From: Candidatus Fluviicola riflensis
GTDB taxonomy: Bacteria > Bacteroidota > Bacteroidia > Flavobacteriales_D > Crocinitomicaceae
NCBI GenBank assembly: GCA_002243285.1
Contig: CP022585.1
Location: 3,522,641-3,586,640 of the forward strand
Reading direction: 5' to 3'
DNA length: 64,000 nt
This document shows positions 8,652 through 17,762 of the stretch, piece by piece. A program made the translations under genes and the position numbers. Under the pieces are notes generated by a model. It was given only the letters and a program-made list of their open reading frames with translations, made no database searches and had not been told where the DNA came from. Positions within the stretch are counted from its first letter, which is position 1. The number at the start of each line of letters is the position of its first letter.

Positions 8652-9728
8652 TTATGCTTTTAGAGCCTTTCGCGCTTTTAACGCGTTGACTTCGAGTACA
8701 AAGATACGCACTAATTCCTCAAAAGCCATTGCCGTTGGTGTGTTTTCCTGAAAAACAGCCGGCCGGCCGGCATCACCCGACTCACAAACACTTTGTACCA
8801 ATGGAATATGTCCCAAAAAGGTTTCACCCATTCCGGCTGCTAAATTTTTTACGCCATCTCTTCCGAAAATGTAATACTTGTTTTCAGGAAGTTCGGCAGG
8901 TGTAAACCAGGCCATGTTTTCCACCAAGCCCACAATCGGAACGTTGATGGTATCCAGTTTGAACATTTGTACGCCTTTTCTGGCATCGGCCAGCGCAACT
9001 TCCTGCGGTGTGCTTACGATCACAACTCCGTCGAGCGGAACCGTCTGCACCAGCGAAAGATGAATATCACCCGTTCCCGGAGGAAGGTCGATCAGCAAAT
9101 AATCCAGTTCGCCCCAATAAGCATCAGTAAACAACTGTGTCAACGCTTTTGAAGCCATTGGGCCACGCCATACAACCGCTTCATCCTGGTTGGTAAAAAA
9201 CCCGATGGATAAAATTTTGATGCCGTAACTCATAACCGGGTTAATGAGTGCTTTGCCATCTACATCGATCATTGTCGGGCGTTCACCCACCACATCGAAC
9301 ATCGTAGGCATACTTGGTCCGTAAATATCACCATCGACGATACCCACTTTAAAACCCATTTTTGCCAGTCCACCAGCCAGATTTGCAGTGACTGTAGATT
9401 TCCCTACTCCGCCTTTCCCGGAAGCCACCGCAATGATGTGCTTCACCTCAGGAAGAATTTTCCGGTGTTCAGATCTGTTTTCCGCAGGTAAACCTTTTAC
9501 GGTACACGCGATTTCAAGATCCTGTCCGAACACGCGACGCAGGTTGAATTCAACAGCTTCCTGCATTCGTTTGCGTGCATGCAGCGCTGGATTTGAAGCG
9601 TAAACAGTTAATGAAATATGCTTGTTTTCAACCGTTAATTCTTCTACAAAATTGAGGGAAACAATGTCTTTTTTCAAATCGGGTTCCAAAATGGAACCAA
9701 GCACTTCTAATACGGATTCTCTTGTCAT
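8652..9728 (-). CDS. mrp: Mrp/ApbC-family P-loop ATPase, Fe-S cluster carrier
   Basis: 358 aa. Residues about 1-85 form the MIP18/DUF59-like N-terminal domain. The deviant Walker A motif GKGGVGKST lies at 104-112, followed by GIVDGDIYGPSMP and the switch motif DLPPGTGD. These define the Mrp/NBP35 group, which binds a labile [4Fe-4S] cluster at a dimer interface and transfers it to client proteins using ATP. The usual C-terminal CxxC after ENMAWF is absent here: the segment reads TPAELPENKYYIFG. That replacement is, to my knowledge, common in Bacteroidota orthologues, so the cluster-binding mode may differ. The co-transcribed Nfu gene 3 nt downstream may supply the cysteines. Confidence 0.93.
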   Translation of the reverse strand: MTRESVLEVLGSILEPDLKKDIVSLNFVEELTVENKHISLTVYASNPALHARKRMQEAVEFNLRRVFGQDLEIACTVKGLPAENRSEHRKILPEVKHIIAVASGKGGVGKSTVTANLAGGLAKMGFKVGIVDGDIYGPSMPTMFDVVGERPTMIDVDGKALINPVMSYGIKILSIGFFTNQDEAVVWRGPMASKALTQLFTDAYWGELDYLLIDLPPGTGDIHLSLVQTVPLDGVVIVSTPQEVALADARKGVQMFKLDTINVPIVGLVENMAWFTPAELPENKYYIFGRDGVKNLAAGMGETFLGHIPLVQSVCESGDAGRPAVFQENTPTAMAFEELVRIFVLEVNALKARKALKA

Positions 9729-9839
9729 GATTTCAGCTTAAACTGGCGTACAAAAATACGTAATGAAAACCATTCCGTACCGGCTAGCCGATACATTTAC
9801 TGCGCTAACGCTTGTTTAATCAAAAGCTATACTTTTCTT

Positions 9840-9873
9840 CCCACAGATGCCTTTAGGTTTAAGAAAAGAAAAA
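9840..9873. repeat. 34-nt direct repeat, copy 1
   Basis: This 34-nt stretch starting CCCACAGATGCC and ending in an A/G-rich run is identical at 38569-38602. In both places a 12-mer TTAAAGGTTTTA follows on the same strand, 133 nt later here (10007-10018) and 24 nt later in the other copy. An exact 34-mer cannot recur by chance in 64 kb. It marks either the left edge of the degenerate IS110-type element or a mobile intergenic repeat. Confidence 0.85.
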
Positions 9874-9892
9874 CTGATAACTTACTGAAGAA

Positions 9893-9966
9893 CCAGAGAA
9901 AGCAAGGTGAACTAAACAGATGTATAGATATGATCCATTCTGTGTACTAGACCTTGCTTTCTCCGG
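9893..9966 (+). ncRNA. Structured leader upstream of truncated IS110-type transposase; possible relic bridge RNA
   Basis: A 12-bp perfect inverted repeat (AGAAAGCAAGGT at about 9897-9908, ACCTTGCTTTCT at about 9951-9962) extends to about 16 bp with one wobble, and encloses about 42 nt with a further weak internal pairing. It sits in a 230-nt non-coding stretch directly before the transposase start at 10071. In IS110-group elements the left non-coding end encodes a structured bridge RNA specifying target and donor. Position and structure fit; identification as a bridge RNA is inference. Confidence 0.3.
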
Positions 9967-10070
9967 GACTTTTGACCAATTAGAATCTTAAGCGTTTGAG
10001 GTCTTATTAAAGGTTTTAGTCTTAGTCCCTTTCGGTTCAACAGTTTTTTATTAAAGCTTAAACCAAATTT

Positions 10071-10145
10071 ATGAAAACATTTTTTGTTGGAATAGACATT
10101 TCTAAAGATTGGTTAGATGTGGAAGGCAAACTTGAACAAGTCAAA
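10071..10145 (+). pseudogene. Truncated IS110-family transposase, N-terminal remnant
   Basis: The reading frame begins MKTFFVGIDISKDWLDV, which matches the N-terminus of DEDD (RuvC-like) transposases of the IS110 family, where the Asp of GID(I/V)S is the first catalytic acidic residue. Only about 20-25 codons are recognisable. The frame then runs into the terminator hairpin at 10150-10182 of the convergent gene, so the RuvC core and the C-terminal Tnp20 domain are lost. No right end or second catalytic segment is visible nearby. It is a dead remnant left after deletion or recombination. The exact junction, between about 10120 and 10150, cannot be fixed from this sequence alone. Confidence 0.7.
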
Positions 10146-10149
10146 AACA

Positions 10150-10182
10150 AAACAACCCGAACGATAATCGCTCGGGTTGTTT
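10150..10182 (-). terminator. Intrinsic terminator of the Ig-repeat giant gene
   Basis: An 11-bp perfect stem (AAACAACCCGA at 10150-10160, TCGGGTTGTTT at 10172-10182) with an 11-nt loop, flanked on the left by an A-rich run that gives a U-tract on the minus-strand transcript. It lies 28 nt past the stop of the gene ending at 10210. Confidence 0.85.
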
Positions 10183-10209
10183 CTGTGGGGAAGGGAATTT
10201 CCCTTCGTA

Positions 10210-13200
10210 CTATGGTCTTCTTACCGGAGTTGTCGGTTCAGTTGGTGCTGGTTTTTTAACCGGAGTTGTTGGTGGTGGATTGCTACCACCTTCTCCTTCA
10301 CCGTTTCTCGGTCTGATGGTATCACCACCACCGCCAAACTGTCCGCCATTACCCTGTCCGCCTTGTTCAACTTCTGTGTTGGTAGAAATACTGATCGCAC
10401 ACGTTTCTACATCTGTTCCTGCTTCGTTGGTAGCAGTTACAACCAATGGAATATTAAGTGTTGTTCCAGCAATCGAAACATCGAAGCTGAATGATAAAGT
10501 ATTACCTGTAATCGTTGATGTATAATTCGTGTTTGCACCACCGAAAGTAATTACCACCTGGTTCGTGTTGGAAATATTGGTAACCGTACCTGTGATGGTC
10601 GCATTTCCACGCGCAAATGCCGCCGGACATCTCTCCGGATTGGTCAATGTGATTACCGGAGGATTTACCGTTACGGGAACAGTATAAACGACCGTTTTGT
10701 TGTCAGTCGCCGTTCCGTATGGCGTAGCCGCAGTTGCTGTGATCACATTCCCGCCTACATTAAAGTTGGTGTTGAATGAGATGCTACCGTTTGCTGCGTT
10801 GAAGTTAAAGTTCGTCGGTGCACCGTTTACTGTTACTACTACCTGGTTGGCAGCATTTACGTGAGTCGTTGCAATCTGAACTGTCATCGCCGCCTGATTC
10901 GTTTGGAACGGAATTGTTGGTGCAGACGTTGACGGCGTGGTAATCTGAATTGTCGGAGGAACCGCATTCGGGTCAGTACGACGAGTTACCGTATGGATCA
11001 ACGTGTTGGTACCACAGTTATTTGTAACGGTAATGATGAACTTGCTTGCTCCCAAAGGAAGCGCGCGATCCAGCGTCAAGACTCCGGTTTGTGCCGTATA
11101 AACAAAACCGATGTTTTGTCCGTTGTGCGTTACGGTAATCTGATTTTGAGACGTAACTCCTGCAATCGCAGCTGTCAATCCGAACGACTCAGCATAAGTC
11201 ATCGCTCCGTCAGCTACCGTAGAAGAACTCAACGTAATAGTTGGAGCGTTACACACTTGTCGGGTGATTTTCCAGTCTGCTCTTGATTTTCCACATTCCG
11301 TAGAAGCAATGACTGCTACCTTATTTTCACCTACAACCGTTAAGTTAACTGTTGCTGTTACAAAGTGCGCAGCAGCATCGTAATTGAATGGTACCGAAAC
11401 ACCATTCACTACCAAACTCAACTGACTCACATTCGTTACATTGGTAACGCTTGCTTTCACATTCACTGTCTCCGTTTGAACCACTACCATATCCTGTAAA
11501 GGATCAACCCGCTGAACCACCGGAGGATGACATGGCGCTGCAGGAGCGTGGAATGTAATGGTTGTAATCGCTTTGGTTTCACCGCAATTATTGGTTGCTG
11601 TTACTTCGATAGAGTTTTGGCCTTCAGCAAGTGTTACTGCTTTTGTGTAAACGCCATTCGTGTACGTACCCGGACTCTGAATTGCACCGTTCACCACCAA
11701 TTTAATCTGATTGGCATTCACATTCGAGATAGAAACGACTACGGTATAACTGTTGTTTTCAACAACTAAACCACCTGTTGCAGGAGCCGTAAAGTTAATG
11801 ACAGGCTTGTCACACACAATTATCGGAATGGTGTAGATAATACTTGTTGTTGCACTGTGCGTACCCGTAGCGTTTGTACCTGTTACCATGAACACGTTGT
11901 TACCGGCGTTAAGAGTGGTGTTAAACGTTATATTTTTGGTAGCGGCATCGAAATTCCACAAGTTAGGGCTTACGATTTGTCCGTCTTGTGAAACAACTAC
12001 CTGGTTCGCCTGATCTACGTTATTCACGTGTGCATTCACAGTATAGCCAGGGTTGTTCACAACAATTCCCGGAGTCGCAGGATGAATGAATGTCACCAAT
12101 GGCGGTGGTACAACCACGATTTCTCTGCGGTAGACAATTGTGCGGTTATCGCTTGCCTGACCCGCTGAATTGGTAGCAGTGATCACCAAACTGTTTGATC
12201 CTGAGATCAGGTTCATCACGAATGCCAGTTGCTTTGTACCGGTATTGTATGTGAAGTTGCTGATCGGTACTCCATTTACGGTAACCTGGATGTTCTGAGA
12301 ACCATCAACATTCAACACAGTTGCTGTGATTGGTGCTGTTGCGATGCTTACCGTATGCGGATTTGCAATCGGGTTGGTAATGGTTACCACCGGCGGCAAT
12401 GTAGGATTCGGCTCACGGTAAATGATCGTAGTCGATTCCTGATCCTGGCCTGCAGAATTGGTCCCTGTAATTTCAACGATATTCGCTCCCGGTACCAAAC
12501 CTGTTGTAAATGTCATCATTTCAGAAGAAGCACTGTAGGTAAAGTTGGTAGAAACCTGGCCGTTGATTCGCAACACAATTTGTTGTGCACTTGCAACGTG
12601 GCGAACACGTGCTTTTACATCGTATGTCTGGTTGAACACCGTTGTAGGGTTCACAGCAGGATCGATAAAGCTCACTACCGGTGGTTGTACCGGAGCCGGT
12701 TTACGGTAAATGATCGTTTGCGGTTCAGAATCCACACCGGCAACATTTGTACCTGTGATGGTAATCACGTTTGCACCTTCGATCAATGTCAGCGGCAATG
12801 TTACCACCGCGTTGGAAGCATTGAAGGTAAAGTTGGTCACATTCGAACCGTTTACATTTACGTTCACACCACTTTGGTTCGCTACATTCAATACAGTAGC
12901 AACAACCGTATAATTCGGTTGATCTGTGGTAAAAGGATCCATGTTCGGTGAGCTGTAAGTCACTACCGGCGGTTGTACCGTTACCGGTTTGCGGTAAATA
13001 ATCACCGTTTGTTTGGAATCAGTTCCATCACTGTTGGTTCCTGTAACCACTACCACGTTTGATCCTTCAATCAGGTTCAATGTAGCTGTTACACCATTGT
13101 TTGAAGCCGTGTAATTGAAATTCGAAACAGATTGTCCGTTTAATTTCACTGAGATCTGGCTTGCCTGTGTTACATTCAACACCGTAGAACCTAAGTTATA

Positions 13201-15006
13201 GATCGGCGACGTAGTTTCCTGTGGATTGCTTGCCGGATTTGTAATGGTTACAATTGGCGGTTTCGGAGCCTGACGCTCATAAATAATGATCGTAGTTGCC
13301 TGTGCAGTTCCGGCAGTGTTTGTACCGATGATCTCGAATACGTTTTGTCCAGGATTCAACACAACCGTGCTTTGTAAATTATCAGACACTGTATTGTAAG
13401 TGAAGTTCTGATTTACCGAACCGTTTTGTTTGAAGGTAATGTTTTGTGCTCCAGCTACGTTCAATACATTGGCGCTGATGTTAAACGTACCTTGTGCAGT
13501 TGTGTAAGGATTTACGTTCGGATCTACGAAGTATACTACCGGCGGTTGCTCGGTTTGTGCAGGGTTGTAGATAATGGTTGTTGACTCACTATCTGTTCCG
13601 TATTGATTCGTTCCAGTTGTTGTCACAATGTTCGTTCCTACCTGAAGGTTCAATGAAGCTGTAACTCCATTGTTGGAAGGATTGAAACTGAAACCTGTAA
13701 ACGGCTGGCCATTGAAGGTCATAGTTACCTGGCTTTGTTGTGTTACGTTCAACACCGTTGCCATCAAACTGTAAGACTGAACTTGAACCGTTGTAGGGCT
13801 TGTGCTCGGATTCTGGTAAGAAACGATTGGCGGATTTTGCTCTTCGCGATTGTAAATAATAATCGTTTGCTCCTGGTCAGAACCATAATCGTTGGTTCCT
13901 GTCAATTCAAAGATATTCTGGCCCGGGTTCAGCGTTACAGAAGATGTAAACTGTTGTGTTGACGGGTTAAAGCTGAAGTTGGAAATGTAGTTTCCGTTTT
14001 GGCGGAAGATCACATTGTTGGAACTTACCACGTTTTTCACGTCAGCCTGGATCACATAAGAAGGATTGCTAACTGTTGTACCTGATGTTGCCGGACTTCG
14101 GAAATCAACAGTCGGCGGTACATTGTTTTGCTGATTGTAGTTATCAACTTCGTCTAATGAATTATCATCTTCATGAATATCGCCCTCCCAATGATCGCGG
14201 ATCTGGAAACGCACATATGCACTTGTATAGTGGTAAATATCGTTTTTGCGTTTTCCGTCAGGATTGATGAATCCGTCAAAATTATCCATCAATGTGAAGG
14301 TAGATTTGTGTTCCAAACCGATAGAAAAACGCGGACCAACCTGGTAACCGATTCCAAAACCTACGCTTGGCATCCATGCACCTGAGTATTTGTTTCCGGA
14401 TGTTCCGTCTAATTGTGTTTCGTAATCACCGTCAAGAATTCCCTTAATGGCATCCGCATTGAACGGATTTAACGTGTCATAATTATAAATGGTACTCGTT
14501 TTATCGTCAATCGCGTCACCATAAGTTTTATACCATGTGTAACCGATTCCACCAAAAACGGTAACATCCCATCCTGTTTTTGCACGCAGGTTATTGGCAT
14601 GTAATACCAATTCCAATGCAGCGCGGTGAACTGTTGTTTCAAAGTTCAGCACGGAATGTCCGTAAGCGGCATTATAATCGGTAGTACCTGAGCTCAACGC
14701 TGTGTTGGGATGCTCTGCAAAACTGGTAGAATCGAAATCCTGACCATACCACTTACCGGTAAGGTAACGGGCTCTGATATCAAAGCTCAACGGTTTACCG
14801 TAGTTGTAGTTGAATGATTTACCGAGGGTGAGTCCCCAGCCCCAATCGTGTTTTTTGGTCACATCCGTCGAACTCCACGTAGTACCGACATTTGCCCCCC
14901 AGAACCAACGCGAATCATTGTCGTAATCGACTTTTGATTGTGTAGTTTGTCCCAGAAGAAGTGTTGTAAAAAACAGACCAAAGAGTAGTGTAATTATTCT
15001 GTTCAT
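10210..15006 (-). CDS. Beta-barrel plus 13 Ig-like repeats, giant outer-membrane protein
   Basis: 1598 aa. Residues 1-20 are a signal peptide. About 25-285 form an outer-membrane barrel-like domain rich in aromatic alternating strands (FWGANVGTTW, WGWGLTLGKSF, FGIGYQVGPRFSIGLEHKS). From about 294 to 1540 come 13 tandem ~95-residue modules, each starting PPxVxxxxP and containing VLNV, VTVNG or FKQNG, NFxYN, LxxGxNxxxxTGTN and TxIIY. The last ~55 residues are Gly-rich then Pro/Thr/Lys-rich (TTPVKKPAPTEPTTPVRRP). The repeats resemble Ig-like stalk modules. The architecture suggests a barrel anchor displaying or tethering a long chain, possibly to peptidoglycan through the basic Pro-rich tail (inference). 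It is divergent from the CHU_C/PorP pair. Confidence 0.85.
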   Translation of the reverse strand: MNRIITLLFGLFFTTLLLGQTTQSKVDYDNDSRWFWGANVGTTWSSTDVTKKHDWGWGLTLGKSFNYNYGKPLSFDIRARYLTGKWYGQDFDSTSFAEHPNTALSSGTTDYNAAYGHSVLNFETTVHRAALELVLHANNLRAKTGWDVTVFGGIGYTWYKTYGDAIDDKTSTIYNYDTLNPFNADAIKGILDGDYETQLDGTSGNKYSGAWMPSVGFGIGYQVGPRFSIGLEHKSTFTLMDNFDGFINPDGKRKNDIYHYTSAYVRFQIRDHWEGDIHEDDNSLDEVDNYNQQNNVPPTVDFRSPATSGTTVSNPSYVIQADVKNVVSSNNVIFRQNGNYISNFSFNPSTQQFTSSVTLNPGQNIFELTGTNDYGSDQEQTIIIYNREEQNPPIVSYQNPSTSPTTVQVQSYSLMATVLNVTQQSQVTMTFNGQPFTGFSFNPSNNGVTASLNLQVGTNIVTTTGTNQYGTDSESTTIIYNPAQTEQPPVVYFVDPNVNPYTTAQGTFNISANVLNVAGAQNITFKQNGSVNQNFTYNTVSDNLQSTVVLNPGQNVFEIIGTNTAGTAQATTIIIYERQAPKPPIVTITNPASNPQETTSPIYNLGSTVLNVTQASQISVKLNGQSVSNFNYTASNNGVTATLNLIEGSNVVVVTGTNSDGTDSKQTVIIYRKPVTVQPPVVTYSSPNMDPFTTDQPNYTVVATVLNVANQSGVNVNVNGSNVTNFTFNASNAVVTLPLTLIEGANVITITGTNVAGVDSEPQTIIYRKPAPVQPPVVSFIDPAVNPTTVFNQTYDVKARVRHVASAQQIVLRINGQVSTNFTYSASSEMMTFTTGLVPGANIVEITGTNSAGQDQESTTIIYREPNPTLPPVVTITNPIANPHTVSIATAPITATVLNVDGSQNIQVTVNGVPISNFTYNTGTKQLAFVMNLISGSNSLVITATNSAGQASDNRTIVYRREIVVVPPPLVTFIHPATPGIVVNNPGYTVNAHVNNVDQANQVVVSQDGQIVSPNLWNFDAATKNITFNTTLNAGNNVFMVTGTNATGTHSATTSIIYTIPIIVCDKPVINFTAPATGGLVVENNSYTVVVSISNVNANQIKLVVNGAIQSPGTYTNGVYTKAVTLAEGQNSIEVTATNNCGETKAITTITFHAPAAPCHPPVVQRVDPLQDMVVVQTETVNVKASVTNVTNVSQLSLVVNGVSVPFNYDAAAHFVTATVNLTVVGENKVAVIASTECGKSRADWKITRQVCNAPTITLSSSTVADGAMTYAESFGLTAAIAGVTSQNQITVTHNGQNIGFVYTAQTGVLTLDRALPLGASKFIITVTNNCGTNTLIHTVTRRTDPNAVPPTIQITTPSTSAPTIPFQTNQAAMTVQIATTHVNAANQVVVTVNGAPTNFNFNAANGSISFNTNFNVGGNVITATAATPYGTATDNKTVVYTVPVTVNPPVITLTNPERCPAAFARGNATITGTVTNISNTNQVVITFGGANTNYTSTITGNTLSFSFDVSIAGTTLNIPLVVTATNEAGTDVETCAISISTNTEVEQGGQGNGGQFGGGGDTIRPRNGEGEGGSNPPPTTPVKKPAPTEPTTPVRRP

Positions 15007-15170
15007 AATCGTTGTTTTAACTTGTTATTTCGCTGCCTAATCCATCTATTGTGCCAAAAACATTTTAAAAAAGGCCAGGAAACGAAAATGGCGGGGTGAA
15101 ACTAAGAAAAAAAGACCGAACAATACGCTTGAAAGTATTAGTTTTACAGAAAATAAGCGGTTTAGCGAGG

Positions 15171-16460
15171 ATGAAAATGATGCGTGTTAATCTTTTGTTA
15201 ATGACTCTTTTGGGAGGAATGTATGGTTGGTCACAGCCTGCAAACGATGGCTGCAATCAGGCAATTCCGCTTTGTCCTTCGGTATCGATTTCGGCTTCTA
15301 ACCAAAGTGCGACTTCAACGGTTTGTCCCGATTGTGAAGACGATTTTACATTTTGTTTTTCTGGTGATAACACTACCTGGTTTACGTTTCAAACAAACAC
15401 AACCGGCGGAACGGTTTCAGTCGATTTCTCGAATCTCAATTTTGTGGTACAGGCCAATCGCGGCAACTTATTACAGGCCACGATCCTGGAAGCAACTGTT
15501 CCGTGCGACGCTTCTTCGTATACCGCCATCGGCAATTGTGAAATCGGGGCCGGAGCAAATTTCAGCCTTGTCGCAGCCGGATTATTGCCCTCGACAACCT
15601 ATTATGTAGTCGTAAACGGCGCGTTGAACGGTGGTGCCACTTTGCCCGCCGAGGCTTCTTTCGACGTTATTGCCAGCGGAACCGGAATTGACCGTATTCC
15701 CGCAGGAATGAGCATAACCGGACCGAGCACGAATTTGTGTCCGAACGAAGCCGTGACATTTTTGGCTAATGTGAGTAATTGCACCGATACAACCGATTTT
15801 GAATGGTATGTGAACGGCGTTTTGGCTGCAACCACTACCGGTTCTTTCTGGCAAACAAGTTCCATCCAGGATGGTGATTTGGTGACATTGGAATGTTCAT
15901 GTTTCACAGATTGTCCGCAGGCATTGACTGCACAATCCGGTCCATATGCGGTTGAAAACTTGTTTGTGGATGCCGGCCCTGATCAAAGCATTACTTCCGG
16001 TCAAAGTGTTGTGCTTTCAGGAACTACCAATGGTGTAACTTATTTGTGGTCGCCGGCTTCGACCATTGCCTCGCCCACTTCATTGCAAACGATTGCGTTG
16101 CCACAAACCACCACAACGTATTTCCTCACGTCATCGAGCCTCAATTGCACACTTTCTGACGAAGTCATAATCACCATTACCGATCAGTTTATCATTCCGG
16201 GGAGTTTTTCGCCTAACGACGATGGCGTGAATGATACGTGGACCATCAAAGGAATTGACTTATACCCAAATGCGAAAGTGACTATTTATGACCGCTGGGG
16301 CCAGGAAGTATTTGATGTTGTTGGCTATAGCGCCTCAAAATCGTGGGATGCGACACACAATGGGCGCAAAGTAACAGACGGTACTTTTTATTACATCATC
16401 GATCTGCGCGATCCCGGATATGATGAACCATTTAAAGGATTTGTAACCGTTATCCGATGA
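15171..16460 (+). CDS. Exported protein with gliding-motility-associated C-terminal (CHU_C) sorting domain
   Basis: About 430 aa from the ATG at 15171, chosen because it places MKMMRVNLLLMTLLGGMYGWSQ as a signal peptide; an upstream in-frame ATG at 15096 would add 25 basic residues. The early part has paired cysteines (DGCNQAIPLCP, CPDCEDDFTFCF), typical of Bacteroidota surface proteins with a PPC-like domain. An Ig-like segment spans about 200-345. The C-terminal ~90 residues carry the CHU_C/gliding C-terminal signature: FSPNDDGVNDTW, LYPNAKVTIYDRWGQEVF, WDATHNGRKVTDGTFYYII and a terminal KGFVTVIR. This is the T9SS type B sorting signal. The stop overlaps the PorP/SprF gene by 4 nt, the standard pairing in which the partner assists secretion or surface attachment. 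Confidence 0.92.
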   Translation: MKMMRVNLLLMTLLGGMYGWSQPANDGCNQAIPLCPSVSISASNQSATSTVCPDCEDDFTFCFSGDNTTWFTFQTNTTGGTVSVDFSNLNFVVQANRGNLLQATILEATVPCDASSYTAIGNCEIGAGANFSLVAAGLLPSTTYYVVVNGALNGGATLPAEASFDVIASGTGIDRIPAGMSITGPSTNLCPNEAVTFLANVSNCTDTTDFEWYVNGVLAATTTGSFWQTSSIQDGDLVTLECSCFTDCPQALTAQSGPYAVENLFVDAGPDQSITSGQSVVLSGTTNGVTYLWSPASTIASPTSLQTIALPQTTTTYFLTSSSLNCTLSDEVIITITDQFIIPGSFSPNDDGVNDTWTIKGIDLYPNAKVTIYDRWGQEVFDVVGYSASKSWDATHNGRKVTDGTFYYIIDLRDPGYDEPFKGFVTVIR

Positions 16461-17383
16461 AACAGCTACTGATCCTGATGTCCGTTTTTACAGGTTTTGG
16501 CTGTTTCGCGCAGCAGATTCCGCACATGAGCCAATGGTCAAATCACCAGTTTGCGGTCAATCCTGCGCATGCGGGAATCAAAACCTGCCTGGAAGTTCAA
16601 AGCACCCTGCGCGGACAATGGATCAACATGGAAGGCGCACCGATTTCCGGTTGGGCAACTATTTCGGCACCACTTTTGGCCAAACGCAAACGTTACCTGA
16701 GCGGACGGCACGGCTTGGGCGGAATTGTGAACTACGATCAACTGGGCGCATTCAAACAAATCAGTCTACAGATTGCTTACGCCGGACATTTCAACTTTAC
16801 GAAAGAAGATCGGTTGTCGCTCGGTTTGGCATTTGGCGCCACACAGCTGGCTTTCGATATTGAAAAAGCAAAACCTTTATTTGCCGATCCGCGCATCAAT
16901 GGAAGTGCCGTTGAACTGAAACCTACAGCTACGTTCGGAGCGTGGTGGAATGGTGAAAACTATTATGCCGGATTGACTTTATACCAATTGATTCCGCAGA
17001 AATGGCAAAACATCGGTTCCGACGCCAAATTTTCCATGCACGCCATGGTCAACGGCGGTTACCGCATGCCGCTGAACCAGGAATGGACGTTACTTCCTGC
17101 TGCTTATATCGGTTTTGCCAAGGCCGCACCAATGGATTTCCAGATCCAGGCATTGGTCGATTACAGGAGCCGGTTAATTACCGGATTGGGCTTTCGCAAT
17201 ACAGATGCTGTAATCGGTTTTCTTGGTTTTCGTTTCGAAGAACGCTGGCGCATTATGTATTCCTATGATTTTATTCTTTCGCCACTACGATCCGGAACAT
17301 TCCATTCACATGAACTGACTATTAGCTTTTCGCCTTGTAAAGCGCTGAGTTCGGATCAGCAATTGTGTCCGCTGTTTGAGTGA
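16457..17383 (+). CDS. PorP/SprF family type IX secretion system membrane protein
   Basis: 308 aa with a signal peptide (MKQLLILMSVFTGFGCFAQ). The mature N-terminus QIPHMSQWSNHQFAVNPAHAG is the PorP/SprF signature, followed by an amphipathic-strand barrel (LRGQWINMEGAP, GIVNYDQLGAF, GLAFGATQLAFDI, YYAGLTLYQLIP). PorP is an OM component of the Porphyromonas T9SS, and SprF is needed for SprB secretion in Flavobacterium. Homologues encoded next to type B cargo proteins are thought to act for that partner. The ATGA overlap with the upstream cargo gene shows translational coupling. It ends 17 nt before a convergent gene. Confidence 0.93.
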   Translation: MKQLLILMSVFTGFGCFAQQIPHMSQWSNHQFAVNPAHAGIKTCLEVQSTLRGQWINMEGAPISGWATISAPLLAKRKRYLSGRHGLGGIVNYDQLGAFKQISLQIAYAGHFNFTKEDRLSLGLAFGATQLAFDIEKAKPLFADPRINGSAVELKPTATFGAWWNGENYYAGLTLYQLIPQKWQNIGSDAKFSMHAMVNGGYRMPLNQEWTLLPAAYIGFAKAAPMDFQIQALVDYRSRLITGLGFRNTDAVIGFLGFRFEERWRIMYSYDFILSPLRSGTFHSHELTISFSPCKALSSDQQLCPLFE

Positions 17384-17399
17384 TCCAACGGCAACGCTA

Positions 17400-17762
17400 C
17401 TACTCTTCTGTATTTGATCCTACTGCCAGCGCAACAATTGCATTCGGACTTTTGTCAACTAAAATGTGTACGCCCTTCTTTAAATTTTCGGAATCAGTAG
17501 TAAAGTATGTTGTACTTCCCTGAGCACACTCTACATAAATATTTAATTTTGAAATCCGATCCTTTTTCCAGGATGCTTTCATGTCAGTTAATATCCCATG
17601 TTCAGCAAATAGGTCATCTGCTTTTTCGATTTCCGACTTCGTGGTTTTGTCGGTAATTAAAAAACTGATTTTGTTTTGATCAGTTGAAATCGCAACAGAT
17701 TGGGCTTTCAGAAAGCCGCAAAACAAAATGAGGGATGCTGTAAGTACTGCTTTTTTTTTCAT
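17400..17762 (-). CDS. Small exported protein of unknown function
   Basis: 120 aa with a signal peptide (MKKKAVLTASLILFCGFLKAQ). The mature ~100 residues are soluble and mixed charge, with a pattern suggesting a small alpha/beta fold (KISFLITDKTTKSEIEKADDLFAEHGI, then KLNIYVECAQGSTTYFTTDSENLKKGVHILVDK). There is one cysteine and no lipobox, catalytic motif or sorting domain. It may belong to the TonB/energy-transducer-like small exported proteins of Flavobacteriales, but I do not recognise the family. It stands alone, convergent with the PorP/SprF gene. Confidence 0.75.
   Translation of the reverse strand: MKKKAVLTASLILFCGFLKAQSVAISTDQNKISFLITDKTTKSEIEKADDLFAEHGILTDMKASWKKDRISKLNIYVECAQGSTTYFTTDSENLKKGVHILVDKSPNAIVALAVGSNTEE

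Noticed and set aside
12229..12951. 240-codon frame opposite the Ig-repeat giant
   Set aside because: Its Cys/Arg-rich, low-complexity composition is the antisense of the tandem repeats; no signal or domain.
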